A stretch of DNA of 64,000 nucleotides from NCBI RefSeq assembly GCF_009870125.1, contig NC_046679.1, positions 7,688,001 through 7,752,000 of the forward strand, given 5' to 3'. The notes beneath the pieces are model-generated. The model made no database searches. It was not told where the DNA came from and worked only from the letters and a program-made list of their open reading frames with translations. The position numbers and the translations under genes were made by a program. The number at the start of each line of letters is the position of its first letter. Within the stretch, counting starts at the first letter, position 1. This DNA comes from Drosophila pseudoobscura (lineage: Eukaryota > Arthropoda > Insecta > Diptera > Drosophilidae). This document shows, in pieces, positions 23,801 to 38,800 of this stretch.

Positions 23801-26800
23801 TGCCATGGGCAATGACATGGACAAGCTTGTCGACGATGCCGAGATGACGCATCAGAATATCAACAACAACAACAATAATAACAACAACAACGATGGCAAC
23901 TCTTTGGGCGGCAGCACCAATAACAATAATAATAACAACAACAACATAATGCTAAATGGAAGCAACAGCAGCAGCGACAAACTGACGGCCAGCGAGGAGA
24001 TCGAATGTGTCGTCGAGAGCTGGACCAGCGTGAATCGCACGAATGCCTTGGATGGTGGGGCGGGAAGCGGCGAGAACGGTGACGTTGCCAGTGCGGCCCA
24101 AGAGATCGTTGAGATAGCCGAGATAATGCCCTCAACACCGAAATGCAACCAGCTGCTGGTCAAGCTGTTGCGCACCAAGGCCCCAGAAACGGAGGGCAGT
24201 AAGATCATTATGGCCACGGTGGCCAAAGAGGATGAGGAGGAGGAACAGGAGGCAGACGACCGCATGGATACGGGTACATTTTTTCTTTCACTTTTCACTA
24301 GTAATTCCATTTGAAAGTTACCTTTTGGCTCCCTTTTATAGATAACAATGCCGATGACAGTGTGGCCGCTCAGCTTTTACTGTTCGACTACGAGGATCAG
24401 CAGATATCCCATGACTACACTCTGGCCATGACCTTCAGCCGGGCCAAGTGTCCCAAACAGCTGTGCGTCCTGCCCAACTTCAACTCCGCCCCGGAGCACA
24501 AGGATATGGGCGCCATTTGTGTGGTGTGTGCCGATGGCAGCGTGGAAATCTACTCGCTGGCAGACTTCCAGGCCACCACCGTGATCGAGCAGGAGGGCGA
24601 GCACTTTGAGTCTGTTGTCTACTGCCGCAACATGGACAGGCTGTGCTGTTGCTCCCGCCAGGGCGGTTTGCTCTTCTACTCGCTGAACGAGGGCGACAAC
24701 GATTCCGGGGACGAACTGCTCGAGCTGGAGGACGAGTGCAGCACAACCCTAACGCAGGCGCAGGCAGGAGAGCTGAGTGTCACAGATGGCACTGGTCGCC
24801 CTATGGCGATCGGTGCCGAGCAGCACGGCAAGCTGTTGACCGTGAACGATAGCATAAGTGTGGATGTGGGCACCGAAACGGGGGCATCCACATCGGGAGC
24901 TGCCGCCACACACCAAAGTGTCCACGTCCACACCTCGCCCTCGGCCCAGTCGATGGGCTCGAACAATGCCAACTTTCTGGCCTACAAAACAAGCGACTTG
25001 ACGCTCGACGATCTGCGTGTGCTCCATGCACTCACGCAGTTCGATGACAAGCTGACCCTCTACTCGGCGGAAGTGCCCAGCTGCTGGAACGATCTGGGGC
25101 AGGTGCAGAAGCAGCGCAAGCAGTCCCAGAACATGCGGCATGGCGGCGATGAGCGTGACTACACGCGCACCTGGCGATTGCACAACGATGCGTAAGTCCC
25201 CAAAAGGATACACTCACCCAAACGCTGCTCAAATATCGTTTCTCTTTGCCTCTCAGTACCACTTGGGACGAGCACATCATTGAGCTCAATTTGGCACAGC
25301 CCGTGTCTCTGGGTCACATTGATCTGAAGTTCACGGTGTACCAGCAATGCCCCAATCCGGCGGCCATCCAGGTCACCCTGCTCAAGCAGAACACGAATGG
25401 CTTTGGCTATCGCATGAAGGGACCGCATGCCAGCTACAAGCCGAATGTCATTGACGACAACATTGATCTCTCCTACAGTATGTGAAACACACCACCCACC
25501 CCCCGGCCCTGGGATAGCTAAAACTCTCTGTGAAACTTTGTTTGTGATTTGCAGTTGCCAATGAGAATCCCGTACTCAGCGAGGAATATCTACTGGCCCA
25601 CAATGCAGAGGTTCTGGCCGGTCCCATCGAGCTCTCGTCCTGCATTGATGTCTGCGATCAGGGGGGCACGGCAACGCTGACCTCGCCGAAGCTCTTCAAG
25701 ACGCGTACCCGTAACTTTTTGCTGCACATCAAGACAGTGGCAGATCCATCCAAAGAGGGACAGACCAAGACGAGGGGTATGTACCACTGACCGGCTTGTA
25801 GATGAGTCTCAAGAAATATGATCCATATGTCATTCAGTTTGTGGCAGTGAAAGATTCGTTTACGAGAGTCGCGCTTTGCACTACAAAAATGTACCCAAGA
25901 TCACATCCGACTCTCTTTCGTTGGTTTGCTGGGAATATTGTTTTGATGCGGGATAGTATGGATTTTGAATGCTGTAACAGTTGTAGTTGTTGTTGTAGTT
26001 TTTGTGGTTTTCCCTTTTTCGTTAAACTTTGATTTTGATATAATTTTACAGCATCCCCTCCGAAACGGCACAAGCGCCGACCCCATCATATAGAGATGTT
26101 GGTTAAAGACCAAAAATCAAATAAGCATTCGAATCCAATCCCTAAGAGTCCGGCGTCTGAGTACGAATTGAAGAGGGCAGCTCTGAAACTCGAAAGCCAA
26201 AGCCATCTGCAAGTCACACTTAAGAAAATCCAAAAAGCCGGCTTAAATATCAAACATTTGAACAAGTTAAAGGCGATCAAAACAAGCGCTGGCGATGGAG
26301 TTAGTGCTTCTTTTCAAGATCCAAGCGAAATGCTTTCAGAACAAACTTCGCCAGAGCCGCCGCCCGATTCTCTTGTTTCTGGGGAACTGATTAGGGAAGG
26401 TATTTGTACTTTCTCATTAGCAATAATTTTCCAATCATTTATATCGTCTGGCGGGTTCCCTTCTCATCCACTCCCTCTCTCTCTGTCTCTCTCTCTCTCT
26501 CTCGACAGGCTGCGACTGGCTGCACGAGATCTCCATCAGTGTGAGGGCCGTCAAGTCGCAGAGTCGCATCAGCAATGCGAGAATGCAGCGCATAGCCATG
26601 CTGGAGAGCAATGGTTTAATGGAGCAGCTGCTACGCATTGCCAGCGATTCGGGATCCACGCCGCTGACCAAGAACCTGGCCCTCGACATCCTCAACTGGA
26701 TATGCTTCATTCGCCTGAACCGCTTCCGTTCACCCAAATCCGAGCGGCTAAAGGATCAGATCAACAAGCAGACGGCAGCCAATATACCCGATCTGCTGGC

Positions 26801-29800
26801 CCAGCAGTTCGAGTGCGTTTCCCTGGCCGAGAAGCATATTGAGCAGCTGATGAGGAACTGCATCATCTACAGCGAGCGCAGCACGGCACACAAGTGCTCC
26901 AAGCTGATAATAATGCTTACAGAGTGAGTATTCATCTGAATCAAAGCATCATACTGAGTCTACAACTGCATCTACATCTGTAGGGGCGTCACCAATCTAC
27001 CAACGGAGCTGCAGCTCTTTACCACGCTGGACTACACCATTAAGGAGGCCATCACGAATACCTTCCACGAGCTGCCCCGTGCCCAGACCGGCAGTGTTGT
27101 GCGCTGGTATACCATGCTCACGTGCGCCACATCCACCGCGGAGTCGAACAACAGCATTTCAGAGCAGGCCATCAATTTGCTGAAGGAAATAGCCGGGGAG
27201 ATAGACAAGCGCTGGGATCCCTGCTGCGCCCTGTTGAGCACACGCTTTGGCCTCTACGGGTACCCCTTCGAGCCGGAGATCTTTGACTTTGATTTCCCCA
27301 ATCTCAATCGGCACGGCATCAGCTCCCCCGTGGCCTTGACGAATGTGATACGCAGCAATTCGGCGATCCTCAAAGTGACGGCACTGGACATTAAGCGTTT
27401 GAGTTCGATTGGTAGGTTATGCGGTACTGGGCCTTGGAGTTGATTGAAATCTGAAATCCCTTTGCAGATGGCGTCGACTTTCGCACTTTTCCCTATCTAA
27501 TACGAGGCAAGAGCATCAGCAATCAGCTGCGCGGCTTGCTCGAGGTGGTCCAACTGCACTTCAGTTGTGTGCAAACGTCGGAGGCCACTCGCATCGACAA
27601 CATTGACAGTGTGGGTGGCACAGCGGCCTCCAGTCTAGTGATTGACGATGTGATGATACCCAAGCTGGTGGTGGCCAAGGAAAAGAACGATGATGTGGTA
27701 GGAAGATGGACACATTTTAACAAAATATTTGTATATCTAATGCCTTTGTTGCTCAGCAGCTGAACGATCTGGTCAACGATGTGGAGTCCATGGTGGAGGA
27801 AATCACCGAGAAGGAGGGAAAGATCGACTTTGATTCGTTCGGCATGGTCAATGGCTTCAAGGACAAGTCTGTTTCCTCGCTCACCGACCTGGAGCATGCC
27901 CTCAAGGAGGAGGTGAAGAACGAGAAGGCTGCCATTTTGGACAAGCTGAAGCTGTCACAGTTCCTGCCCGACCTGTCCCTGCTCGAAAACTATATTCTCA
28001 AGAAGCAACAGTATGCCATGGTGGCTTCCAGCAAGCTGGACAACTGGGAAATGGCACCGACATCCAAGACTCAGTTGGCACTGGATACCTTGAAGCCGTT
28101 TGCTGGAATGTTGCCGGCACAGGAACAGGCAGCTGCAGCTGCTGGAGCAGACCCAGCCCCAGAGCCAACAGCGCCGCAGCAGGCAGAAGTCGCAGCAGGC
28201 GGCACAGGGGGGACTGGCGACAGCACTGTCGTTCTCGATGATGCCGCCGAATCCGAAAAGATTATGGAAAATCTCAGCGCTAATCCGTGTCAGCCGATTG
28301 CCTGGCACAAGCTGATCACGCCGCCGCCCAAACAAATGATTATCATCGATCGCATGCACTCTGGTGCGAGGCGGTTCGTGGTGCTGGACTTTGGCCAGCA
28401 CATCCTCCTCACGGACGTGGTGATACCCCCCTGCGACGAGCTCACGTCCCTGAACATCGACATCTGGTGCTTCGACGAGGAGACGGACTGCACGCGTCTC
28501 GTCCAGATGGCGGATATCCAGACCAAGACGCTGGTGTTGAGCGACATACAGCCGCCGCCGATCTGTCGCTTCCTGAAGGTGACCATCATCGGGCGCATCG
28601 GGATGTCGTCCACCAAGTGCAAGGTGCCGCTGGGCCGGTTCTTTGGCCATCCCGTTGTGCTCGAGCACGACGGCTATGGGGATCAGTTGATGCGCTTCAT
28701 CAAGCAGCCCAAACAGAACCTGCAGGCACAGCTCAAGTCGCTGAATGCTCTGTACGAGGACGTCCACTGTCGCTACAGTTTGGCCAGCACCAAGCTGATG
28801 GATGTCCTGGCGCCCATGCGCCACAGCGAGCTCTCGAATGTGGCCCATCTGCAGGCGTTCATCAACAAGCAGCGCGACGAGGAGCTCGGCAATCTGGACA
28901 ATAGCAACAAGGTGGTGTCCCTCTACGACGAGTGCATGCTGCTCCAGTACCAAATCAATGTCATCCGGAACGTGGTGCTACGCCTGGAGCGCGCAGTCAA
29001 TCCCCATTTGGTGTGCACGCCCCCGCCCAACTCGGGTCCGCTCACAGAGGAAACGCTGCGTACTGCCTCGCGGGACAAGCTGCGTGTCCTCAGCCTCACT
29101 TTGGTGGAGGTGCTGCTGCACTTCTCCATCGAATACGGCATCAAGAACATACTGCCCGTCTACCAGCGCTTCAATGCGGCCACAGCCAAGGCTCTGTTCA
29201 ACTCCCTGGTGGTCTATGGCGATGCCCAGCTGCAGCTGGCCACCTGCTCCCTGCTGGTGGTTATGTGCTGCTTCCAGCCGTGGTGGGGAGACTTCCTGGC
29301 CGAGACCTTTTGCAGCCTCTTTTCCGCACAGAACTGCAAGGCCTTTCCACAGGATCGGTTCGTATTGCCACGCTGCCACTCCCACTCTCGCTTTAACTCT
29401 TCTCCTGTTCTGCAGCATATTCTTTCTGCTGACGTATCTGGGACGCCGCAGCATTGGAATGGGCGCCTGTCGCTCGATTGTGATTGATGCCGTGCTCAAG
29501 ACCCTCCTGAAGCTGCTGGCCCCCATTTCGCCGCACTACAAATTCCAGTCGGAGCAGCCGAGCACCTCGGCCAGTGCCTCAGAGCGTAGCGCCACCATGG
29601 GCACCACATCCGATCTGCAGCTGATCACCTGGCTGCTCCTCTTCCTCTCCGTGTGTCTGGACGACAACGAGCGCAAGGATAAATGTGAGTTCTTCAAACC
29701 AAAAGGCCGATCAATCAAACGTTTCATTTTCTAGCTGCCGCACGATGGGATTTCATGAGCTGCGAGAGTGACTTCACCAAGACACGGCCCAACAATGTGC

Positions 29801-32800
29801 CAAACAGCAAACAGTTGCGCTGCTTCAAGAAGCGCATCATCCAACAGAGCAAGTACTCCGTTCAGCCCTACACGGACTGGGGCAAGAAGATATACATGAT
29901 TCAAAACGAGGTAATAACAAATGTAAGCTGCCAGCGGGTTTAACAAGGGAGAATCTATTGGGAATAACCATATTAACGATGAATCTTGTCTGCAGCATCC
30001 AGGCATATTTATGGAGCTCTCCACCAAAGCCAAGAGTGGCGCCACCAAAACCCAGACAACAGCCACCAAGATCAATATGACTGCGGCCAATATGTTTATG
30101 GGTAGTGGCGGCCTGCCAAGTGGCAGCAGTGCCACAAAGACTGCGGCCACGTCCACGTCCTCGACATCGTCGCCCAAGCATGCGGATAGCGGCGGAGGAG
30201 GCTCCTCTGGCAGCGAGACCGAGCGCGACAGCAACTTTGACAAGGGCCTCAAGACGCTGCGAATGGCCAATATAAAGGTCGTGATCCGTGGTCTGTTTGC
30301 CCTGCTGCTGGAGATGGACTTTGACTGCAATATGGATCAGTTTCTGCTCACCTGCAAGGTGATTGCTCGCCTGGTGGCCGCCTGCCGTCCCTCAGTGCAG
30401 CTGTGCAAGATTGTGACCACCGCGCAGCTGGAGCAGCTCGTACGCCTGGCCGTGTGGAACGATCAGCAGCAGCCCTGGGCTGTGCACGCCATCACATGTC
30501 TGCTGCAGGATCTGCTCGATGCGGACAAGCAGTACCGGGACAGCGATGTGACGCCCACCAACGATGCACCGCCACGGCCCATGGAGCCAGAGGTGCAGGA
30601 AGCCCGCGATCTTTTCAGTGATTTTACATGTACGTATTCTCAGGGCAGCCTCTAGTTCCTCCTAGTGTTCCAATGTTCTCCGAATTGTGCATGTGTATAC
30701 CCTCAGTCTCCCAGTCCCCCAGTCTCCTAGTCCCGTCGTCCCCTAGTCCCCCAGTAGATAGATCTCTCTCTCAATTTGTAAATTGAAAGCTCAGTAGCAA
30801 GAATCAACATATTTTTCATCTTTTTAGCATCGTCTTCCTCATGCTCCGAGGCACAGTTCGAGATGCTAATGCCGACAGCTCGAGAGTTTTATCAGGAGGG
30901 TAAAAAACCAAAGACATTTCATTTATTATGGCACCAACCACCTGGCATGGCATGTCACCCGCTCACCCACAATATCTATGGATATTCAGGGGGGTGCCCT
31001 GCCCTGCCAGGTGGTTGGATTTATAGAACGAACCCCGAATCCCAACGCCATCCCACTAGAGATTATACAATTGCCAAGATGTTGCCAGTTTTGTGGTTAT
31101 GCCCTGTAGAAAAAGGGTATGCTATGCTATGCTTCGTCTCTGAACGCGGTCCCAAGAAACCAATAACAAAGCACAGTCTCTGGCGAGGCGCACAAAAAAG
31201 ACTTAATTCTCGGTCCAACGCTCATCATTCGGTCCCAAGAAAACAACAACGAATTTCTGAGGAAAGACACAGCCAATTGATACTCGAAATGAGGCGAAGA
31301 GAAACGAAGCACCGGTACGAAAAGGAATTTGTTCCTGAAGCAATATCTTGGCATTTTATAGTCTCTGATCCAATCCAACCCAACCCGTAGATCTGTTTAT
31401 TGTTTCCTTCCCCGTACTATTTGAGTTTTGTGTCTTTGAACCACGGATCTATGCGCATGATCTAACAGCTGTGTCTTCTACAGCCGTTAAATACAACTAC
31501 TTGCCCTCTTTGATCGAATGCGATGATGCGGAGTTCGACGACATGCTCAACGACATTGACATGATCGAGCGCACAAAGCCGGTGACCAAGAAGGAGAGCA
31601 ATGCCCTGTGCAAGAACACCTTTAACTTCTTCTGCAAGTCCATTTCGGTGGCTATGGACTCGCGGCTGGATGTGGGCCTTGAGCTGCATGTGGAGACGCA
31701 GCTGAGACGCCTCACAAATCGCACCTCCCTGGACCTGTACGCCTCCCTGCCGCAGGTGCTGACAAACGAGTTTGTTTCGCCGCCGCCCGAGGCGGCCCCC
31801 TGGCCAGAGTACTTGACCCAGCTGTGGTCCGGATCGGAGTACAATGGTCGGAACACGTACGTGATGTTCAAGAACGTCTTCGACTCGATACTGGCCGATC
31901 TGCACTACGAGGACACGTGGGTGCATCTGGAGCAGGTGCTGCAGATGTGGCTGACGCTCAACTGCGAGCTGGCCGAGAAGCCCTACACGACGGGCATCTC
32001 CCAGACGGACGTGCCCAGAATACCGTTCGGCGCGAATGCCGTCCAAGGACTGCTGCTGGCTTTGGCCTGGCACAACGACATCAAGCTGCGCACCTGGTGC
32101 CTGGGCTTCCAGTGCCTGCTGCTCGCCTGCAACTCCCAGCCAATTGGGGACGATGCCGACTGCACGCGAATCAATGAGGTGATTGTGAATGACGAGAACT
32201 TTGAGAAGATGCTGCTGCGTTTCTTCTCCGGCTACGGCATGAGTTCATCCATAATCACGAATCGCTGTGTATGTATCTGATCTGTATATCCTTCATCATG
32301 GTTATTTAATCTCTTGTGCATCCTTCTGTTAGGCTGGACCCACCATTTGCAAGCATCTGCATGATCTACTGCTCTGGCTGCATGGCAAGACCGACAGCAG
32401 TGGCATTCCCTGCAAACGCCAGTTGAAGGACATCCTGCTGCATGTCGTGCTGCAGCTGGTGCAGCCCGGAGGAGCCATTAGCAACCAGCAGGGCCCCATA
32501 GATGCCCAGAATCAATTGGTGCGCGACCTGCTCATGATGCCCACCGACAAGGGAGATCTAAACATAGCCCTCAAGATCACCGAAAGTGTTTGTGAGTGTC
32601 TATAAGCATAGCACCTTTCCTTGGACTTGTGTTTGACATACTTCCCGTCTGATTGCAGCTTTCCTGGTCTTCAACAACATTTCCAATGGCGAGAAACTGC
32701 AGTGCCAGCGTGGCAATGAGAGCAACAATCCCGGCAACAACTTTAGCAATCTTTTTGCGAATGTCCTGGGCTCGGAGAATCCCATCAAGCAGAATGCCAC

Positions 32801-35800
32801 GATATGCGACAATTCGCTGATCATAAATCTGCTTCGATTGTCCTCTCACATGGTGCTCACCGAGATGCCCAGGCAGCCAAGCGTAAGTGTCCTCTGAAGT
32901 GCCCTCTAGAACCTAGAACTCTGATTTGATTCATTTCCGATTGGTATGTGCAGGAGGTAACTATTCCTGAGGAGGAGGAGGAGCTGTCCACTGAAAGCCA
33001 GACGGATGAGACCAAGGCAGAGCAGCTGAACACGGAAGGGCATCGTAGCAAAGTACCCTGCATAGCCGATTGGGGTATGATTTTCCCGCTTTTCACATGT
33101 CAATTTCCCTCTTTAATTGAGAATACCATTCGATTTTAGTGCTACGCCAGTTCCCAACGATGAAACGTCTCTTTGGCACGCTCTCCCAGTGCTCCACGAA
33201 TACGTTCACGATGATGTCCTCGGGTGGCTTTCTGTTGCTCAAGTCGAACACCGTACTCGATGATCCCCAGACGATTGCCGACGCCGTCTTCAGTCTGATG
33301 ATAACACTCAGCGACAAGGCCTCCAATCCCCGACTGGTAGTGGCGCCCATCTGCCAGTACCTCGAAGAGAGTAAGCTTGTGGTTTTTCCTCCGCTACCAA
33401 GATAGACTTCTAATGATTTCCATCGATATGCAGCCACCATTCAGCGGAATGCAACGCTGCCGCGTCTGCCGCTGTCGGAGCCCTTCCTGTGGTACATCTC
33501 CAAGGTGCTAGAGGTGACGGCAGCCGTGCAGACCTTCACCCAGCTGGGCGGCATACACATTATCTGCCACAATTTGGTGCGGCTCAATAAGACGATCATC
33601 AACATGCAGCCAGGATTGGTAATTATCTGCCGTTTAGCGGATCTTTATTTTACTCAAAGCATCCTTTCTGTCTGCTGAATAGATCTCGCTGATTATGCAG
33701 CACATGACGCGGAATACTCGCCTCAAGCTGAACACCCACATGGCCGCCAACAGTGCTTGCAAGAAGACCACCACCAGTACGGGCGCCACATCGGCGCCTG
33801 TCACCCAGCATCCACCGCGCAGCGGGGCCCAGTACGACGGGCTCATTAATTTCGCCCCCTTCTCGCACATCGTGTCCGAGAATGATGCGGCCCAAAGCGC
33901 CGAGGTGCTCATATCGAATCCGAATGCAACGCACAGGCGTCCGCGCTCCCCGGCCTGGAGCTACATGTTCTACCCGAACGAAACGCATGTCGATCTGACC
34001 ATCACGCTCCCCACGGCCATTCTGCTGAAGGAAGTGCAACTAGTGCCGCACACCTCCAATCTGGCCTCCTGCCCCTCGGCCGTGGCCCTCGAGCTGTCGC
34101 GTGACTATGGCGTGGGCTCCATTCCAATAGGTGCGCCCATGGCCACCACGGGACTCACCTGCATCCGCCTCAAGCTGTCCAAGGCGGAGGTGGCCACCAG
34201 CATTGTGATCAGGCTGTACAAGTGAGTAGCGAATGGCTAGAGCATAGAACAGACTGCTTTATAATGGATTGGTTTCTTGCTTTGCAGACCCAAGGACTGC
34301 GGGAACGTGGGTCTGGTGCAGATTGCCGTGCTCGGCCAGACAATATTCGGTAATCGCATGCAAGGGCTGCGCTCCCAGGGGCCGTTCATGGACTCGCTGA
34401 CGTCGTGCTCATCGCCGCTGCAAACGGCTGCCATGTCCACCATAGACGCCGATGCCATGCCGGAGGATGATGCATTTGCCAAGACCAGCATTGGCTGGGT
34501 GCGCATCCTGTCGCGTTGCTTCCATATGGCCGCCCTGCAGCCCGACACGAAGTTGGCCGATCTGATTGCCGCCTATCCGGCATCCTATCCAGGCTTCCTG
34601 GAGGCCTGCTGCTCGCTGCTGAATATCATGCCCATGATTCCGAGTCTCGCACAGCAGCATCTGGAGACCATACTGCTCAAGCTGGGCGCCTACAATCACG
34701 AGCTTAGTCTGCAGCTCCTACGAACGCTGCTGTGGCATACCACGCCCCAGGGTGAGTAGAGTCTCTGTCTCTGCCTCTCTGAAGATTACATTTCTTATTC
34801 GTTTTCTGTTTGTTGTTCAGTCTTTAAGCTCTCCAGCGATGCTGTGTGCGATCTCATCCACGAGGTGGTCACTGGCTCCTCGACGCATCTGCTGGACAAG
34901 CTGCGCGTGCTCATCGACTGGATCATGCAGCTGCACGACAACTACAGCAAGCAGGCGCGCTGCAATAACCCTCAGAGCGGCTTCGTCAAGGTCATTGCCT
35001 CGATCCTGTGGCGGGTGCACGTCCAGTATCAGCTGCCAGAGCTACCGCAGCTGATCACGTCGGCCCTGTTCGAGACCTGCTTCGAATGGGTGTCGGTCCT
35101 GGAGCAAGATGAGCCCCTCAAGAGCAGCTTCGATTCGCTGCTCTGTGCCCTGTGCTTCATCAAGCCGGAGCTGTTCAATCAGCTGCTGGTCAAGCTGGGC
35201 GTAAAGCTGGAGCCGCCGGCTCGTGGCCAGACCGACGACAGCAAGGTGCAGAGCGGCAGCGCCTGGTTCCGCCGCGAGGGCAGTGAGAATCTGATGGTTC
35301 TCCTGGAACGTCCCACATTCCTGAAGACGCTGGCCCTCGCCTGCCAGTCCCCGGCGGCTGTCTACCAAATGCTGGACTCTGGCCTGCCCAAGCTGTTGGC
35401 CCACGCCGTCTACGAGTACTGCACTCATCTGCTGGCGGGCTTGGAGCAAGAAGCTCCTTCGCTAGCTGCAGCTCCGGCTCCAGCTCCAGCTCAGGCGGCG
35501 ATGCCAACTGATGGCCAGCAGGGCTCGTCGTCCCTCACGGACTTTGACAAGGCGGAGGCGCCACCAAGTGCCAGCCCACCGAATCTAAACACTCCGCTGC
35601 TGAGCAGCTCGGTTGTGCCCAAAGTGCTGGACTTTTTCGCCGAGTGCTGCGCGGAGGGACCCATGCGGAACTGGCTGGGCACGATGCAGGGCTCTGTGTT
35701 CTGGAAGCCGCTGCTGCAGCTCCTGTGCCACACACACTCGTCGCAGTTCAGCAAGACGCTGCCCATGCAGCAGTCCTTCATTCGCCTGGAGCGCTCCACC

Positions 35801-38800
35801 ATCAACTTTCTGACGCGCGTGAGTGCCTGCCATCCGGAGAACCAGGAAGTGCTCACCTCCCTCCTCATCGGCGCCATCATCTGCAAGCCGCTGCGATCTG
35901 TCCAGGGCACTCGCCCCACCATCTCGGGATTCACGCGGCAACTGGTGCTGCAGCTGCTGCTGGAGAACGAGCACATCACCGTCGCCGTGCGCAGTCAACA
36001 TCCACTGCAGCGCCGGGACACGCTGTCCGCCATTATGGGGGGTGGTGGGTCTGGGTCTGGCTCTGCGGCCTCGAACAGCATCAGCAGCACCAGCCTGCCG
36101 GTGGCGGCAGTCAACAATCATCCGGCCAAACGTAGCAGTGCCCACTATATGCTCTTCAATGTGACCACGAGCACGACCTGCCAGGAGATTCTCATGAATT
36201 GCGTTAGCGGTAGGTCCTGGCCCTGAAACAGAATCTCTTTTGCTTTGATGTTGTTTGATTAATTATGTTTTTATTTATTTATTGTATGCCCTGCCCTGCC
36301 CTGCCCTGCCCCCTCCAGCTTATAGTAACTTAGTTTACACTACATCAACAGATCCGCGCGCTAGCGAGCCCTCAGGCAGTGGCAATGGAAACGGGAGTGG
36401 CAGTGGTGGCACGGGTGCCCCAGGAGCAGCCGTAAATTCCAAATTCGTCAATCCCAAACAGGACAAGAACTGGGACAAGAATTGCTATATCAATCTGAGC
36501 AATGTGGATCTGAGCAGCCTGGAGTTCCTGAGCGTGGGTGCCGCCGTGGCGGCCAAGGACAAACGCATCAAGGATGCCAAAAACCTGCTGGCCGTTAACA
36601 AGGACAAGGAGACGCAGACAACCAGCTCGACTTCCAGTAAGTCTCCAAATTCTGGTCACCTTTTGAACGTGTTTTGAATGGTCTATTTTCATCTTTAGAT
36701 GTCTTCAATGTCGAGGAGTTTCTGCTGCAATCGAATTGGTCCAAGAAAAATCAGCTGGTCATTGCGGACTATCCCAACGTAGTGCTCTCTGGTGATGCCA
36801 CAATCTCCCAGGTGCTGGCCACACTAGAGGCGGCTGGCCACTCGCTGGCCATACCGTGCCTGACCCTGGATCTGGTGCCCCTCCAGCATGGAGACGAGAC
36901 CATCGACGACAAGAAGACAAAGGCAGCCTGCACAGAGCCGCTGCCATCGCCACTGCAACGCTTCTCGAGCAACGGTGGCCTCTCGCTGCTGGCCCACTAT
37001 CTGCCCACTGTGTATCCGGAGCATTCGGGCCGCAAGACCGTGATGATGGTCACCGAAAAGGAGAAGAGTCCCCCACTGGCGGACTGGGTGAAGCTGGAGC
37101 CAAACGATGAAATATACGAGGATCTGGAGGACACCATTTGCGAGCCAGTGGCCAAGCAGACGCCCGTCAGCTCAGTGCCGCAGCATTCGCTGGCCGCCTT
37201 TGGACTGTTCCTTCGTTTGCCCGCCTACTCCGATGTCCTGTTGAGGGACAAGCTGCGGGCCCAGTGCCTGTTGCGTTTGGTTCTGGGCGTGACAGGCGAC
37301 GGCGAGGGCAGTAAGTATATTTTCGATCGGAGAAATATCCCGGAAGCTAATCGCATTCCGTCCCCTAGATGACATCTATAGCCTCTCGCTGGCACCCTCG
37401 CTACCCACGCTGCCCTTTGAGGTCTTCCGCCAGCTGCTGGACACTGTGCCGCTGTCCACCGACGATGGAATGCTGCTCCGCCGCGTGGTCATTGAGGTGG
37501 GGGCCATGCACCTTGTCCTCAATTGTCTGGGCATCTTTTCGCATCAGTCGCACAACAACAGGATTGGAGCACCGATCAACCAGCCCTCGCCGAGTGGCAG
37601 TGCCAGCGGCGGTGGAAACGGAAGCACAACCACAACAACCACAACAACTACAAATGGAACCGCCGCTGGGGCCAAGAGCAGTGGAGGGGACGAGCCCACG
37701 CCCAGTGGCACCTCGGACGACAAGAGCCACATGTATTGGGCCAAGGGAACAGGCTTCGGCACTGGCTCCACCACACAGTCGTGGAACGTGGAGCAGGCCC
37801 TGCTGCGCCAGAAGAGCGAAGAGGAGCATGTCACCGTGCTGCTGTTGGTGCTGGCCAGCTACATCAATCCGGGCGACTGTATACCCAGCGAAATGTGCGG
37901 CGAGGACATACTCGCCTATCACGATGTGCGCGACGTGCCCGGGGAGCTGCCCGCTCTGTTCCAGACCCTGCTGCAGCAGTCTTGCTTGATTCCCGCCCTG
38001 AGCTCGTATCTGCGCAACGATTCCGTTCTGGACATAACTCGACACATTCCGCTGTATCGTGCCATACTGAAGCTGCTGCGCGCCCTCTCGCTGTCCAAGT
38101 CCCTCGTCTCGCTGCTCCAGCCGGCGCCCAGCGCCTGCGGCGAGGGCACACAACCCATCGCTGAGCTGCTAACGAACATGAAGACCTGCGTGGACACCTA
38201 TGCCAAGCGCCTAAAGTGAGTAGAATACCATACTATATATCAATCCCCCCAATTGATTCCATACTTAAACTTCGCGCTTTGCAGAGTCAACAAGAAGTCG
38301 AACATCAAGGGCCAGACGCAGCAATTGACATTCAACATTGACGATGGCGATGACGAGGGTCTGGCACTGCTCATACCGGACATACAGGAGACGAGTGTGC
38401 TGGTGCAGAAGACCACCGATGCCGATGCCCTGATCAACATGCAGAGCATCAGCGAGGACGGCAGCGGCCAGCTGGAACGTCCCCTGAGCAAGTCGGTCGA
38501 ACAGCGCTATTTGGAGCTGATGAAGAAGCGGCAGTTCGACACGTTCGACATGATTGTCGAGTCGGAGAATAATAGCTTTCGGTTTGTGGTGTCGCATCAT
38601 TTTGAGAAAATGGTGCGACTGGCCGGCGATCGCTATCATCCGTCGCGGGTTAAGCGGCTGGCTCAAGAAGCGGTCACTCTGTCCACCAGTCTGCCTCTGA
38701 GCTACAGCAGTTCTGTATTTGTGCGCTGTGATACGGACAGATTAGATGTGATGAAGGTGAGTGCATTCCCCTCCGCAAAATCAATCAGAAAATACTCATT

